DNA of 64,000 nucleotides, from contig JAWPHD010011522.1 in assembly GCA_037043455.1 (NCBI GenBank), positions 19,157-83,156 on the forward strand, read 5' to 3'. The translations under genes and the position numbers were made by a program. Shown in pieces: positions 22,546-35,900 of the stretch. Below the pieces are notes generated by a model. The model worked only from the letters and a program-made list of their open reading frames with translations, was not told where the DNA came from and ran no database searches. Positions within the stretch are counted from its first letter, which is position 1; every line of letters begins with the position of its first letter. The DNA comes from Cyrtodaria siliqua (taxonomy: Eukaryota; Mollusca; Bivalvia; Adapedonta; Hiatellidae).

Positions 22546-23018
22546 ACACGCATATTACATCTTGGTCTAAACGGTGAACAGTGCATTTTTTTCAAAATCA
22601 AATACCCCTAATACTAAAGCTTCAATGGGGGTACATGGGCATAACTTACAAACTGTGGGATAATATTCGCTTTTTTACCAGAACAGATGCGTGTGTACTT
22701 GCCTAAAGACACAAATACACAAAAGTCATGTTGTTAATTACACGCTTCTTTTTTCTTTTTTTTTACACAAACGTGTACAGTTTGAACATCGATTACTTAC
22801 ACCTGTCGCTAGGCAGGGCTCGGACAGGAATCAGTGTTTAATACTGGACTATTTGGGCGCATGCCACGTGCATTGAACTGGTGTTGAACTAAATCAAAGA
22901 TATCGGCCAAATAATAAAGTACCTACCTCTCGTGTTCCCGGCTGTACGCCATCTTTGAAAATATACACGCTTAACAAACAACTCTACACGGTTTCACGAA
23001 CAAGACACTGCTAATCTA
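22546..23018 (-). repeat. Outer inverted arm, right part (outer segment)
   Basis: Reverse-complement match to 127-about 570, ending near 23018 where similarity with the left edge fades. With 20255-20466 it forms the right arm, so the whole outer structure spans about 22.9 kb. Confidence 0.8.
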
Positions 23019-24400
23019 ATTGTAAAAAGTATTGTATGCGTTAAAACAGAAAAAAACCCAGCTTAAATGACCGGGCACGTAGAAGATTTATTGTTTCCGA
23101 ATGGGCACACGGGCAATGCGACAATACCGACACGCACAATCAATTCAAGTCGGACCGAGTACCTGTAAATTCTGTACCGAAGTGTCCATTATGAGGTATA
23201 ATTGATCCTGCTTTATGTAAAACAGACAATGGATACCCAATATTGCAAAACTCCGTGGCCGGGATGGTAAAGACGCAGCGTTTTCTTATTGTATGCGTAT
23301 TTGAGTACCATGTCCGCATATGCACATTTGAGTACCATGTCCGCATATGCGCATTTGAGTACCATGTCCGCATATGCAGATACTTACTTAGTTTTGTTTA
23401 TGCGTTAATCTACACATCCAATTTCTTGCATTTAGTTTCGGCAATATCTTAACTTGATGTGTCATGATTAAGGCAAATATAAAAACGAATTGTATATTTC
23501 CATGTAATATTGACTAGGACTGTAACCTAAAAAAAAAAAGAAAAAGTTAGTAGATGTATACTGATAGACATAAGGCTTTTTATATTAATGAACTATCTAT
23601 ATATTTCATTATAAAATAACAAACGTGTATTCATCAGATGGACAATAATGAATATATTACATATACTGGTAAAAGTGATGCCATAGACTGTTAAATTATA
23701 AATATGATGTGTTTTGTATTGTATACTGATAGGCCTTTTGGTATTTTGTATTAATAAAGTTTACAAAGTTTACATACTATTACTGGAATTGAAGTTTTGT
23801 ATTACACGTACCGGTATAATAAACTTAATTCAGGGCATTAAATTGGATTGACTGTTGCCTTAAACGTATCATCAATACATTACAGGTTATTTAGAGAGAG
23901 GGGAAGGATACATAGGAATCCGGGCAACTGTTTCTAACGAATAGATTCCTACTATTCTTTAAACAAAGTGTCTTGTCCAAGAACACTCCGACGAAACTCA
24001 GTGGCACCGGCGAGGCTTGGAAATTAATAGCTTGTAACAAGTGGCATCATGGAATCCTGGAAAAGCACACGCGCACATATTTGTATTGCAATGAATACTG
24101 CGAAATGGTAGAAACTTACCTGTTTTCTACCACGTAGCACGGCATTAGTTATTTCAACTTGTCTGAATAAACACTTAAAGTTTCGAAAGAAGCGCTTTTA
24201 CGGTATCATTTACATTTTATAATGTGTACACAGTTATATTTGGATTATAAACAAGCAATTAAAACATATCATCGTAACTTTTAGGTTGTATAATGTTTGC
24301 TCATGTTTCTAATTGGTACTTTTAAGAACGCCAAAGGAGCTGACGTGTGTTTTCTATATATCCATTAAGACACGGGCATTTGACAGAGAACGATTCAAAA
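23019..24400. other. Region upstream of the hydrolase gene
   Basis: Holds a 27-bp triplicate (23285-23373, TTGAGTACCATGTCCGCATA) and a patch resembling a SINE central domain on the minus strand (CTTGGACAAGACACTTTG, about 23960-23980). It should contain the gene's promoter. I see no clear initiator, only a weak AT-rich TATA-like stretch (CTATATATCC, near 24352). Confidence 0.4.
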
Positions 24401-24693
24401 ATGAAATTTATATTTTCGGTGGTTATTTTATTTTTCACAGCGGGAGATGGGAATATTTTTCCGGCCAACGAAGAGGAAAACATTAGTGCATTCGTCAACA
24501 GTGTAATTGAATGCCGACAGATGCCCGGACTGACCCTGTCCGTCGTCAAAAACGGCGATTCGTGGACGCGAGGTTTTGGAATTGCGGATGTTTCGACGGG
24601 TCGACGCGTTGACGAGACGACTATATTTGCGATCGGATCTTTAGGAAAAGCGTTCACAATGACGTTACTGGAAATCCTGCTGGAGGAAACAGG
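24401..24693 (+). CDS. Hydrolase exon 1: signal peptide and SxxK serine
   Basis: ATG 24401 is chosen because a hydrophobic leader follows at once (MKFIFSVVILFFTA). Upstream in-frame codons to 24347 give no such signal. The exon codes for residues 1-97 and two bases of 98. GLTLSVVKNG and GFGIADV are typical first strands of the fold. SLGK is at 24638-24649, with Ser80 the expected nucleophile and Lys83 the general base. The donor is AACAGG|GTTTGT. Confidence 0.88.
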
Positions 24694-27600
24694 GTTTGTT
24701 TTAATAATTATGTTTATATTGTGCTTTTCAGAGGCGGATTCAGGGGAGGGGTGCATCCAGCGCGCGCCGACGGTTTATGTGTGTTTATGTGGGGAGGGGG
24801 AGGGGTGGGGGTGGTGGTGGTGGTGGCTAGAGGCTCACCTGGCGCGCAATATTCCCGCATCCCACTAAAATCTGATATTAAATTCTTCGGACATATTATT
24901 TTTTGTTGCGCCCCATCCCCTCCCCGCGCTACATCACCCCGTAATCACAAATCCTGTATCCGCTCCTGTTTTTTGTCTTTGCTTTATACCTTTTTTAAAC
25001 CATTTTCTTCCCCATTTTCTTATTTCTACCAACTATTTTAAAGGGACACACGACAATCTTGCTTTATTTGCACCCACGGTTATTTTGAGAAAAAAAACAC
25101 AAAACAAAACTGTTTCATTATAGTGAACATTTAACTTTTATTAGCAGTTTATTTATATTCCAAACTAAAGACATTTCCATAAGGGGAAATAACACTTACC
25201 AAATAATTTTTTAAATATTGTTTAATCTTATTAACACCATGTATAACATATTATATAGCCACTTCTCAATATTACTGACAGATACTTTTACATTATTGCC
25301 GTGCAGTTTAAACTATATTTTTTTCTTTTATTTTTCTCAACTTGCGGGACAACACTGAGTTTCAAAGAAGATGCGCATAATGGACTGTAACGCTCTACTG
25401 GTTTAAAGGGACACAGGCAGTCTTGATGTTTTGCGTCACGTTAGATTTTCTACATAACTCGCATTTGTTCAATCATTTGTAATCATTATAATCGTCAAAC
25501 TGTTTTTGCATATTATTAACTTTTGATTATATTGCACCAATACTATATTATATAACCTATGGTAGAATAAGACAAAAAAATGAAAACTCAAAATCTTATT
25601 TTATTATATGCAAAAAGGTTTAAAGTCAAAATCATACTAGATGAATAAACCTAGACGCTAATTTCAATGCTTGATAAATAAACCGAGACCGTCACACTAA
25701 TTTCAATGCTTGATAAATACTTCAACATTGTCGTGCATCTCTTTACGGTCGTATGGTCTCTTTAATTTTTTGAAATGATTTTTATCTCATTGATAAACAT
25801 CTTCTCAAAAATTGGGAGGAAATCAAACGAAGGGGCGTGTGGAGGTTGGGGAGTCGGGTTATGGTGTCAGATACGACTAGTTTACAATTTTGTCCGAGAT
25901 TTTATTGAAATTAACGTTCTAAACTCGGTAAAGATCAGAAACTCGGTAAAGTTAGCAGAATGGCAGAACAGCAGAAGTATTATATTCTCACAGTAGAATG
26001 GGCAGAACAGCAGAATGAACTCCAGAATGAATTTATTATTCTGCCAGCAGAATGGGCATCAGAATGAAATCTAGGTTGAATTTATTATTCTGCCAGCAGA
26101 ATGGGCAGAACAGCAGAATGAAATCGAGGATGACTTTATTATAAGGCCAACACAATGGGCAGAATAGGAGAATGATTGGGCAGAATAGGAGAATGATATC
26201 CGGATGAATTAATCATTAGGCCAGCACAGTGGGCAGAATAGGAGAATGATATCCGGATGAATTTATCATTAGGTCAGCACAAAGAATGAAATCCAGGATG
26301 AATTCATAATTCTGCCAGCTGATTGGCCAGAACAGCAGAAGTTGTCGGCAGAAAGTGCAAAACAACAGAATGCCAACCCGATAAAAGAGCTTTATATCAG
26401 CAGAAAAAAGCTTCCTTCATCTTGTTCATTGTGCCAAAGTTGCGCCACATGCTGAAAACAAATATTAATGACATTACCGCAAATAATTATCAGTTTTCAC
26501 GCTATATCATTATCAGCAGAATGAAACTTCCATTCTTCTGGCAAAATGGAATAGACAATTCTGCTGTGCTGCCATTCTTCTAATGTTACTGTGTCAGCAA
26601 GGCGAATTTCCTCTGATTATTCTTTGGGACCATAACACGGTACATATCTCTCTGAGCATCGTCACTTACTCTCACTGAGCATCGTCACTTACTCTCTCTG
26701 AGCATCGTCACATACTCTCACTGAGCATCGTCACATATTCTCACTGAGCATCGTCACATACTCTCACTGAGCATCGTCACTTACTCTCTCTGAGCATCGT
26801 CACTTACTCTCACTGAGCATCATCACTTACTCTCTCTGAGCATCGTCACATACTCTCACTGAGCATCGTCACATATTCTCACTGAGCATCGTCACATACT
26901 CTCTCTGAGCATCGTCACTTACTCTCACTGAGCATCGTCACTTACTCTCTCTGAGCATCGTCACATACTCTCACTGAGCATCGTCACATACTCTCACTGA
27001 GCATCGTCACTTACTCTCTCTGAGCATCGTCACTTACTCTCTCTGAGCATCGGCACTTACTCTCATTGAGCATCGTCACTTACTCTCTGAGCATCGTCAC
27101 ATACTCTCACTGAGCATCGTCACTTACTCTCTCTGAGCATCGTCACTTATTCTAACTGAAAATCGTCACTTACTCTCACTGAGCATCGTCACTTACTCTC
27201 ACTGAGCATCGTCACTTACTCTGACTGAGCATCGTCACTTACTCTGACTGATCATCGTCACATTCTCTCACTGAGCATCGTCATTTACTCTTTCTGGGCA
27301 ACGTCACTTACTCCAACTGAGCATGTCATTCACTCTGACTGAACATTATCACTTATTCGCAGTGATCATCTTCACTCACTCTCACTGATCATTGTCACAT
27401 ATTCTCCTCAATAAGAATGTTCACTCACTCTCAATGATTATCGTCTATTACTTTCACTGAGTACCGTCACTTACTCTCCTTGAGCATCGTCACTTACTTT
27501 CACTGAACATCGTCACTCACTCTGACTGAGCATCGTCACTTATTCTCACCGAGAATGGTCACTTACTCTCAATGACTATCGTCACTTAATCTTACTGAGT

Positions 27601-29925
27601 ACCGTCCCCTACTCTCACTGGTCATCGTCACTTACTCACTGATCATCGTCACATATTCTCCTCACTGAAAATGATCACTCACTCTCAATGAGTATCGTCT
27701 ATTACTCTCACTGAGCATCGTCGCTTACTCTTCACTCCCGCTGAATACCGTCATTTCTATCATTACGCATTATATTTTATCACTCTAGAAATACGTTCCT
27801 TCATAGAATGTTATTTATATAACATTTATTTTTATCATATGTAGATTATGTTATATGTATGTTCATTCCATCCATGTTGATTTTATATTGTTTTGTTGTT
27901 ATTCTGTTGTATTCGCATACCGCGGGAAAGGGTCTTGAATTAAATAAAAACTTGAAACTTGCCAATAACCTCTCAAATGCTCCATGAAATGTAAAACATA
28001 ACCTTGAAGGAATCGTATAGCTCTGTGGTAGGTACACACTAGAAAACCTAGACTAGCTGTTATCCCAGTGGTTATTTTTTTTAAAATATTTTGCAGTCAG
28101 ACGCAAAATTAAATCTTAAAATCCCAAACATTTCTGAATTGCTCTAAACCACTAAGAGCCATTCTTTTCACAGCTAGCTAAAGTAGGATGTTTGTTTGAA
28201 CAGTGTTTTACCTCATTTTCAGCATATGTTAGGTCATATAGGACGGTAGATTTCTTTTTTTGTGGTAGTCTACATGAGCCTGTCTGTGCCTAAAATGATG
28301 TGTAGGCACACTGGACTTACAGAGAGATAGAGGGTCCGGGTGCATGCTCCCTCGTATTTTTAATTATAAAATAGAGTACAGATCATGGGGTTGGATGGTA
28401 AGTTTTTCCCGATGCGTAGGCACGTGCCTACAGTGGCTATAGGTAGCTATGCCACGTGTAGAGGCAAACCACCTCATTTTTCCTGGGTAGAATCAGTACT
28501 GTACCTCCGCCCTCCGTAAGAATCGACACTTTCTCACTTGACAAGTCAAGGTCACATTGAGATTCGAGCACGCAGCGGTGAGAGGTGAGACAGTTTTAGA
28601 CGTATACTCTTGAATATCCCGCCCACGAAGGCCCTGCAGTAAGAATAAACCTCATCCAAAGCATATGATGTTGTTGTTTTGTTTTTTTATGTACGAAATC
28701 GGAAATTATGATTTAATAAAAAGTAGGTCAGATAATCGGCTTTCTCCCAATGGAACTCGGTTAATAACCTTCAAGATTAGCTTTAGTATCTCAGAAAAAT
28801 GGCATTCATCAACTTAGGATTCAACTGAAATGTAAGGCAGATGTTTTCAGTTAGATTTTGTTTATGTATACTTCAAGATAACACCAGGAAAAGGTAGAAT
28901 TAACTACTGATCAAGACGTGAAAGAAACACCATTACCACCATTGGCAACATCTAACATACACACTGTGGTATAGCGACGTGAAATATCTAACACAAGAAT
29001 AGTCTTTAATATGTATTAAACTACTATCTATTTATCTTTCACAATAACTATAAACAGTTAAAAACCAGAGCAAATGTTCAACTTTCAATAAATGTACAAA
29101 TTATATCGTGCAAGGAGTCCTAACGTTCAAACGATGAGAGCTAGGCAGTCAAAATGAATCTGAATTAATCTCCCAATGAAGGCAATCTCGCTTCTCTCCG
29201 AAACTGGTTCTACGTCGCCAAAACTGGGGTTAATCGTACAGATCTCCTCTTTTTGGAGTAAACAAATTATTTGGAGTAAAACTTACTTTCAAAACTGCTG
29301 GATACAGGGTATTTATTTAAGACTCCCATTGTTCAGAAACAAGTTGAGGAGACCCCCTCACTCGTGGTTGCCATGAGTTGCACCGGTCATCCCATGGTTT
29401 CATCAAACAAACCTCCACTTAGACTATAGGTTTTGGTCATGCTGTTACTAACTATATACTTAAATAGGCTGACCATAAAGATGTTTACACAACCATCCCA
29501 TTGTTCGATAGAATACAAGGCGACCCTATCACCCTAACTGTTCGAAGTCCAGACTCTATTGTGCCCATAGCGACCAGGGTTATCCAGGCGTTTTAGTTGG
29601 CGGAGGGACTTTAAACCTTAGAAGTACACACACACACTCACCCTAACTGTTCATCCTAATGCCTGAACTTGCATAAGTGTTTTTCATCCAGGTTAAGCGG
29701 TCAGCATTTTAATAAGCTACCAATTAATTTGAATGGTCATACATGCTCCACATGCATTTACATATATTGGTCACCTCGTTCCTGACACAATACATGTATT
29801 GACCAGACCTGAGTGCATGATATTAACTTACTTAGAAACCCAGCTCTATATAGCTACAATGCGTCCACCATTAGCCTAAAAATAAACAGCAGTATCGCCA
29901 TCACGAACTTGTCATGATCATCTCT

Positions 29926-29975
<50 letters not shown>

Positions 29976-32900
29976 TTATCATCATCATCATCATCATCCC
30001 CATCGTCATCACCATCACCATCATCATCATCCTCCTCATCATCATTATTTATCATCATCATCATTAGCATCATCATCACCATCATCATCGCCATCATCAT
30101 CATCATCTTCACCATTATCATCACCATCATCATCATCACCATCATCATCGCCATCATCATCATCATCTTCACCATTATCATCACCATCGTCGTCATCATC
30201 ATCATCATCATCTTCACCATTATCATCACCATCGTCGTCATCATCATCATCATCGTCATCTTCAGTAGCGGCAGCAGCATCTCATCAAATATTATAGTTT
30301 CCATCAATACAGCAACATCTAAGATTATTTAAACCAGCAACAATAGCACCAGCATTACACAAAGGCAACATGCATCAGCATTGCCATTAGTTAAAAATAA
30401 TAGATGTTGTAGAATGGTTATGATTCCTAAATATTACAGGCATCGGGTAAAAATTAGGCAAAGTCTTGACACAACTTATATAACACATCCATATATCTAG
30501 CCCGTTTAATATTGTATTTAAGAAACTTCATTTTGCGCACTACACACAGTGTATATATATCCGAAACTTTCCAACGAGCCTCTGGGGTGCAGCAAAACTG
30601 AAAATTCACACGGTCTTAGCATGGACTGTATTATTATATATCACCAAGTCGTAGTATAAAAGGAACTCCTAACACGCCCATATATCATATTTTAAACCTA
30701 TTTGTTTTTCATTTTCTTGTATGGGTACTGTACATTTGAACCGTATTCCAACATAACTGTACAACAATTTAGTTCGATTTTTTTTTCTTCAATTTTATCT
30801 AAATCGATTGAAATTAAAAGAAAACACTGAGCGATAGTATATGTTATTATAACACTCTTGGCCAGTCTCAAGTTCATTGTAAACACAGAACTACAATATA
30901 AAAATACATAAAAAATAGAGAGAAAAACCTGCATATTGTTTATACGTGACTTCATATTTTTAAGAGAGATTTCAAACATGAATTATTGCCAAAGTACGAC
31001 AGGTTCACTAGGACGCAGAACTTCACCCTTATTTTATTGCTTTTACTTTATTACCCCGGGTTCATGAGTATATGTCAGACATATCGACTGTGTTTCGATC
31101 TCCAACTGTACTAGAAACGAAATAAATCGTGAAAGTGTCGATTCATATTCACGTGACACACTGCAATCTTGAAGCTTTCATCAAGCATTAAAATTATCAC
31201 CCCGATTTACTAATACAATAATATGAAATAGGCACTACCTATGTAACGGGCAAAGCAATTTGATCGCATGTACACTTTTTAGCCATCTCTATTTAATTTT
31301 AAGGGTCAGAACTAACTATAAATTTGATCAGATCTTAAAGTCAGGAAATAGTTATAGATAGATCTTTGCACAAGTATGTAAATAAATATATTTGTAAGTC
31401 CTAATAAAATAATACCCTTGTTTACTGCAACAATAAGTAATGGGTAGGAAGGTCAGCTTTTTGTTTTATTTTGTATCTGTAATAAGACTTTAAACTTGAG
31501 AACAATAAGATACGGATAGATTTGAGTGCAGACTTTATTTGATCTTTTCCTTTACACAGAAAATATGCGCAAGCATTTCTGGTGCAGTTTTGTGTGAGTC
31601 GGTGTATTTCAATTTTCGGAGGGCTAACAAACTGAACAGTTTTCGGAAAAAATAGATTTGTTTTATTCTCATAAAAGATGTCGGCAGCATTTTAAAGGAG
31701 ATGGTCCGGTCACGGTGAACACATGTTTATTTGTAATCCGAGCCTTCTCTGACCGAACCACTGTAGATAATCTCAAAGAATCTAGCAACATGTTTATAAT
31801 TTATTCTAGCATGTCCAACGGAATGTAAGTGTATACATAAAATTGAAATATATCAAGGTTCTGTTTGTTGGCATAAATACCCATCAAAATACATAGTATG
31901 TTTTTTCTGTGTTTAATGAATGAGACTCATAGGTAGTGGTAAGTAGGTAGTCATGGCCGTTTAACCCTTTTTCGCATCGGTCCGTATAAGGCCACTTCCC
32001 CACCCAAATTACTTTGAAAATCATGCAGTTAACTGTGAAAATGTCATTTCCCAGTCGTGGATCTTTCCCACATTCTAGGCCAAAATGCCCCTTTCCAGAC
32101 CTCAGGGCTCTTTTAACCTATTTAACAGGGGCCGAAATTCGGCCTCTTCCCAATTGCAAAAACCTCTATTTTCCCTTGGGGTAAAAAATTCCCATTTAAA
32201 AAAAAACAACGTATGTATATATATTTTTTTTTTTTGGTAATTAAGTGACATACTTTACATAGTTTGTATGTTAAAATAACTCAGTTGTAAAACCAAATCA
32301 ATATTTTACCTAAAACTACATTTTAATGATGTTTCCCCTTAAAAAAACTTTTCCCAAAACAACGAAAATCACGCTATTTTTTTCCCAATTTGGACAGTCT
32401 CGCGCTTATTTTCCCCAAATTCAGCAGGCCTAGGCCTTTTCCAAATTTCCTTGAATAAAATACCTGTATCTAGTAAAAGGCTCTGGTGGTGTTGAGGATG
32501 GGGAGGCAAGTTTATTTTCATATCTTAAACTGTTACTAGTGAAATTTATTTTTTGTCTGCTCAACCCGTTATCTGTTTAGAGTTATTGAGAATATTTAAT
32601 TGATCTTTGTTACCTGTTATCAAATTCTTACTCCAGTCCCCATCCATTCCATACAAAATTAAATTAATCATTCATTGTATCAAAGTACTTTGACCGTTAT
32701 ATAGGCAGTGCCTGTTTCATATTAAAACATTATTGTTATTTTTTTAACTTTCGATTAAGGTAAACATATGTATATTTGTCTAGCCTTTTCCTTATTTTAT
32801 GTAGGATCTCTTTACTGGAAACACATATTTACTTAAATAAACTCTTCTTAATCACAATTACTGTTATCATATTTTGTTATAAGGGGTCGAAATTCGACTC

Positions 32901-35900
32901 ATTCCGTCTCAAAAATGTATTTTATTGCAGTAAACCTCACCTACTTGGAACCCATTTAAAATTCGATGGAGAACCCGGAAATCTCGCCGTGTTTTGAACC
33001 TGTCCTTTTTAACCAGTAAAGAGATTCATCTCCCTTTATTATAAGTACAAATTTGTTTTTTCTCGAGGTTTTGCGAATGTGAATTCTAGAAACGCTGACA
33101 AGAAATATGCAACAGAGCTGCGTTAATTTGTTTGTTAAACGAAAACATTACACAGCAAGGTCACTTAATTCGTATTTTCCGTAAAAATAGCGGAGAATAA
33201 GGCCAGTGACCTGTAATAGTCGCACGTCGTAGAGAACGCTAACGCTCTGTGGAAACTTTCATTACGACGTGTGAATCTTACGACCTATACCGATTACGAC
33301 GTGCGAAACGTACGATCTACACCGATCACAGACGCTTCAAAATTGAAGCGCTTCAGAGTCCTAGAAATACTGAAAAACATATAGAAAACTCCTAGGTACT
33401 TCATAAAAATGTAAGCATTCTTCAAAATTAATTATTTCTGTTAACAATGGAACGCCGGTAAGTTACTTGTGGCTTTCAACTGTTAATCACGTCTGCGTGA
33501 CTTCACCGTGAGACAGGAAGCTGGTCAAAAATGCGACCGGAAGTTTCAAAATGGCGCCGTCCGCGTCGTCTGCCATCTTGGAGACAAAATTTAAGTTTGA
33601 TGCACTACGAAAATGAAAATTAGTAGCGTTAGTTAGTGAGTATTTAACATATTCATTCCCATGCATACATGTACATACGTGTAACCTATAGTCGGGCTTC
33701 GGCAGGTCGAGCTTTGCCCGTATAATGTTAACTTCAAACCTGCCTGCATAAAATCGGGAACGTTTACAGTTCTCCGGTCATATTTTGTTTCATGAACATG
33801 TTTATGTTTATTTTAATCGAAATGAATACACAACAATAGATATTTACAATTCACACATTGCAATATCTATGAAAAGCAAGAATAAGATTTTATTTGATGA
33901 CGTAGAAAACATTGAACAGGTAAATTAATCCACAGGTAAATGTATTTATCAATTATCTGGCAATAGTTGTGCAGCTATATAATTCAATTCAGATCTACCT
34001 CATTTCCACGTGCAGTCACGCAGTGGTAAAAGCAGTATCTACATCATGCAAATAATACTTATTTTTACATATCTACGTCATGCAAATAATACTTATTTTT
34101 ACATGCGACTAAGTAGCGGTTTTCAATATATGTTTCTCTCCGAGACTGTCAAGAGATGTTTGAGATTCAAATTGGTTAATTGATAATACTACAAAAATAG
34201 AGTACACGTTCCCTATAAAATTAAATCAAATAGTGCGGTTTTAATTTTCTTCCTTATTCTACCAAATGTTTAAACATACTATTGATGCAATATAATCAGA
34301 GCTAGTAATATTTAAAACAATTTACTTTGAACTAATCTAATAATTAATATTAAAAAATACAAATATGCTAGTTATGTAGACAACTAACAGCACGCCGCTA
34401 GGTGTAGCACTTTACACTACCTGTCATGAACAGACTCAATAAAGCCGAGTATCTAGTTTTATCTCTTGTTTGTGTTTGTTGCTTCCAAGGGATCCCCTTT
34501 TCAGTATTTAAACGAATGAAAATTGCCGTGTCCCTTTTATGGTACTTTCCTTGGTGAAAAAACCCCGTAATAAACCACTTAAATCACTGGTGAAAAGAAG
34601 CTTTATTTGCCATGTAATGAATATATGTGAACCAGCGAAGACCAGTTGCAACCTGTTGAATCGTGTGTGATAGCATCACTTGTCTGGTGGCTTAGCCATA
34701 AAGTCTTCTATTTACACTAGTGACTACGCTTTCCTCCGTATGATTTGTTTATATTTATATTTATTACACGAATATTTTCATAATGTTCCGTTAACCTTGC
34801 ATGAGAGCTAAAGGTCACTAGTTCCCTGCTGAGGAAGATACTATTGACTCGGCAAGAGAACTATTCACCCGAAAGAGAACTATTGACTCTCAAGTCTAGT
34901 TTAAACCGGATTGAACGCGTTTGAACACATTTTCAAGTCAGTAGTTCATACTAATGACTTTCACGTGACTGCTATTCAGCCAATAAAAACTACGTATATA
35001 AAATGATATATAATAATCCGCAATACATGATTATCATTGTGTTATATCGCCTATTAATGATCAGACTACACCAATTACCAACCAATCAGCTGGCAGGGAA
35101 AAAGTTCCAGGGTAAATTCGGAGCTATTACACAGAATCTCTTAATTTTGATTGGTTGACAAGGTAAACAAACCAAAAAATCTTGCTAAAAAATTAACATT
35201 CAACTTTTGAAGGTTACTTATAAAGGTTAAATCATACATTTGTGCAATGTATTCATAATGTGTTGCATAATCAAAAAAAGAAGTATATTTTACATATACC
35301 TCATGTTTCTATTTGCAAGTAGGTGGGTCAGCACCATCCGACCCAAACAGCTTTTTCAAAACATACTCACTGTATGGCTTATGTATGTTTTTTTGATAAA
35401 ACTAAGATAGGTCTTTCAAAACAAGTAATTAAAATGCAGCTTCCTATATTAGGGAACTCAGTACAGAGCTTAAAGCTATAAGGTAGGCCTATGGAAAATG
35501 AATTGGTGTAGTATGACCTATAGCTGCCTAGTTTGCGTATTAGAGAAGAGCATGGGGAGATTCCCATAGTTACTATAATTACTCTTACTATACTGAGCAA
35601 AAATAGAAGCGTCCCCAACTTTACCCATAGATTTAGACACAATGAAATTATATTTTATTTAATCTTATATGTCAATACCTTTGTCAGTTAAGGCCAGCAC
35701 TGTCATGAACACAATGTTCTTTGAATCAAACTTGTCGGCAAACTTATTCCCCTTGATTTGGTTTAAACGGCATTTCCGGGTATTTTGGTTAAAACTTTGA
35801 GTTAACACAGTTTTGTTATATTGAAATAAACAGAGAATGACCTCATCACCACAAAAAGGGACGCTGATCTTTACACTCATTTTTGCGCCATATAGCTTTC

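Larger units (their letters stand above)
20467..22553. mobile_element. Inverted-repeat-bounded insertion in the right outer arm
   Basis: Its ends are inverted copies. The left end (20470-20545) has TAATATGCGAGTTTACCGTG, TAGACCTATGACTATTTCAA and TTACCGTGTATATTGCTGTTTG. The right end (22553-22490, minus strand) has TAATATGCGTGTTAACCGTG, TAGACCCATGACTGTTTCAA and a matching last block. The left outer arm lacks this 2.1 kb between the corresponding points, so it is an insertion. I cannot define a clean target duplication. The cargo is two coding-like stretches, a 150-bp repeat array and a 14-bp minisatellite. Confidence 0.65.

Noticed and set aside
24322..24756. Minus-strand frame of 144 codons over exon 1
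   Set aside because: Shadow of exon 1. The plus-strand frame has a signal peptide, the SLGK motif and matching splice phase. The same applies to 47933-48286 on the minus strand over exon 6.
24694..24868. Continuation of exon 1 coding sequence to the stop at 24868
   Set aside because: It runs into a GC-rich inserted element and a poly-Trp/Gly stretch. The donor GTTTGT at 24694 gives a phase match to exon 2 and the conserved family sequence.
29854..30307. Poly-His, poly-Ser, poly-Asp and poly-Met proteins
   Set aside because: Simple translations of the (ATC)n microsatellite on each strand.
35665..35880. Mariner transposase in the TATACTGAG element
   Set aside because: The 71-codon minus-strand frame has no recognisable helix-turn-helix or DDE/DDD residues, and the element is only 560 bp.
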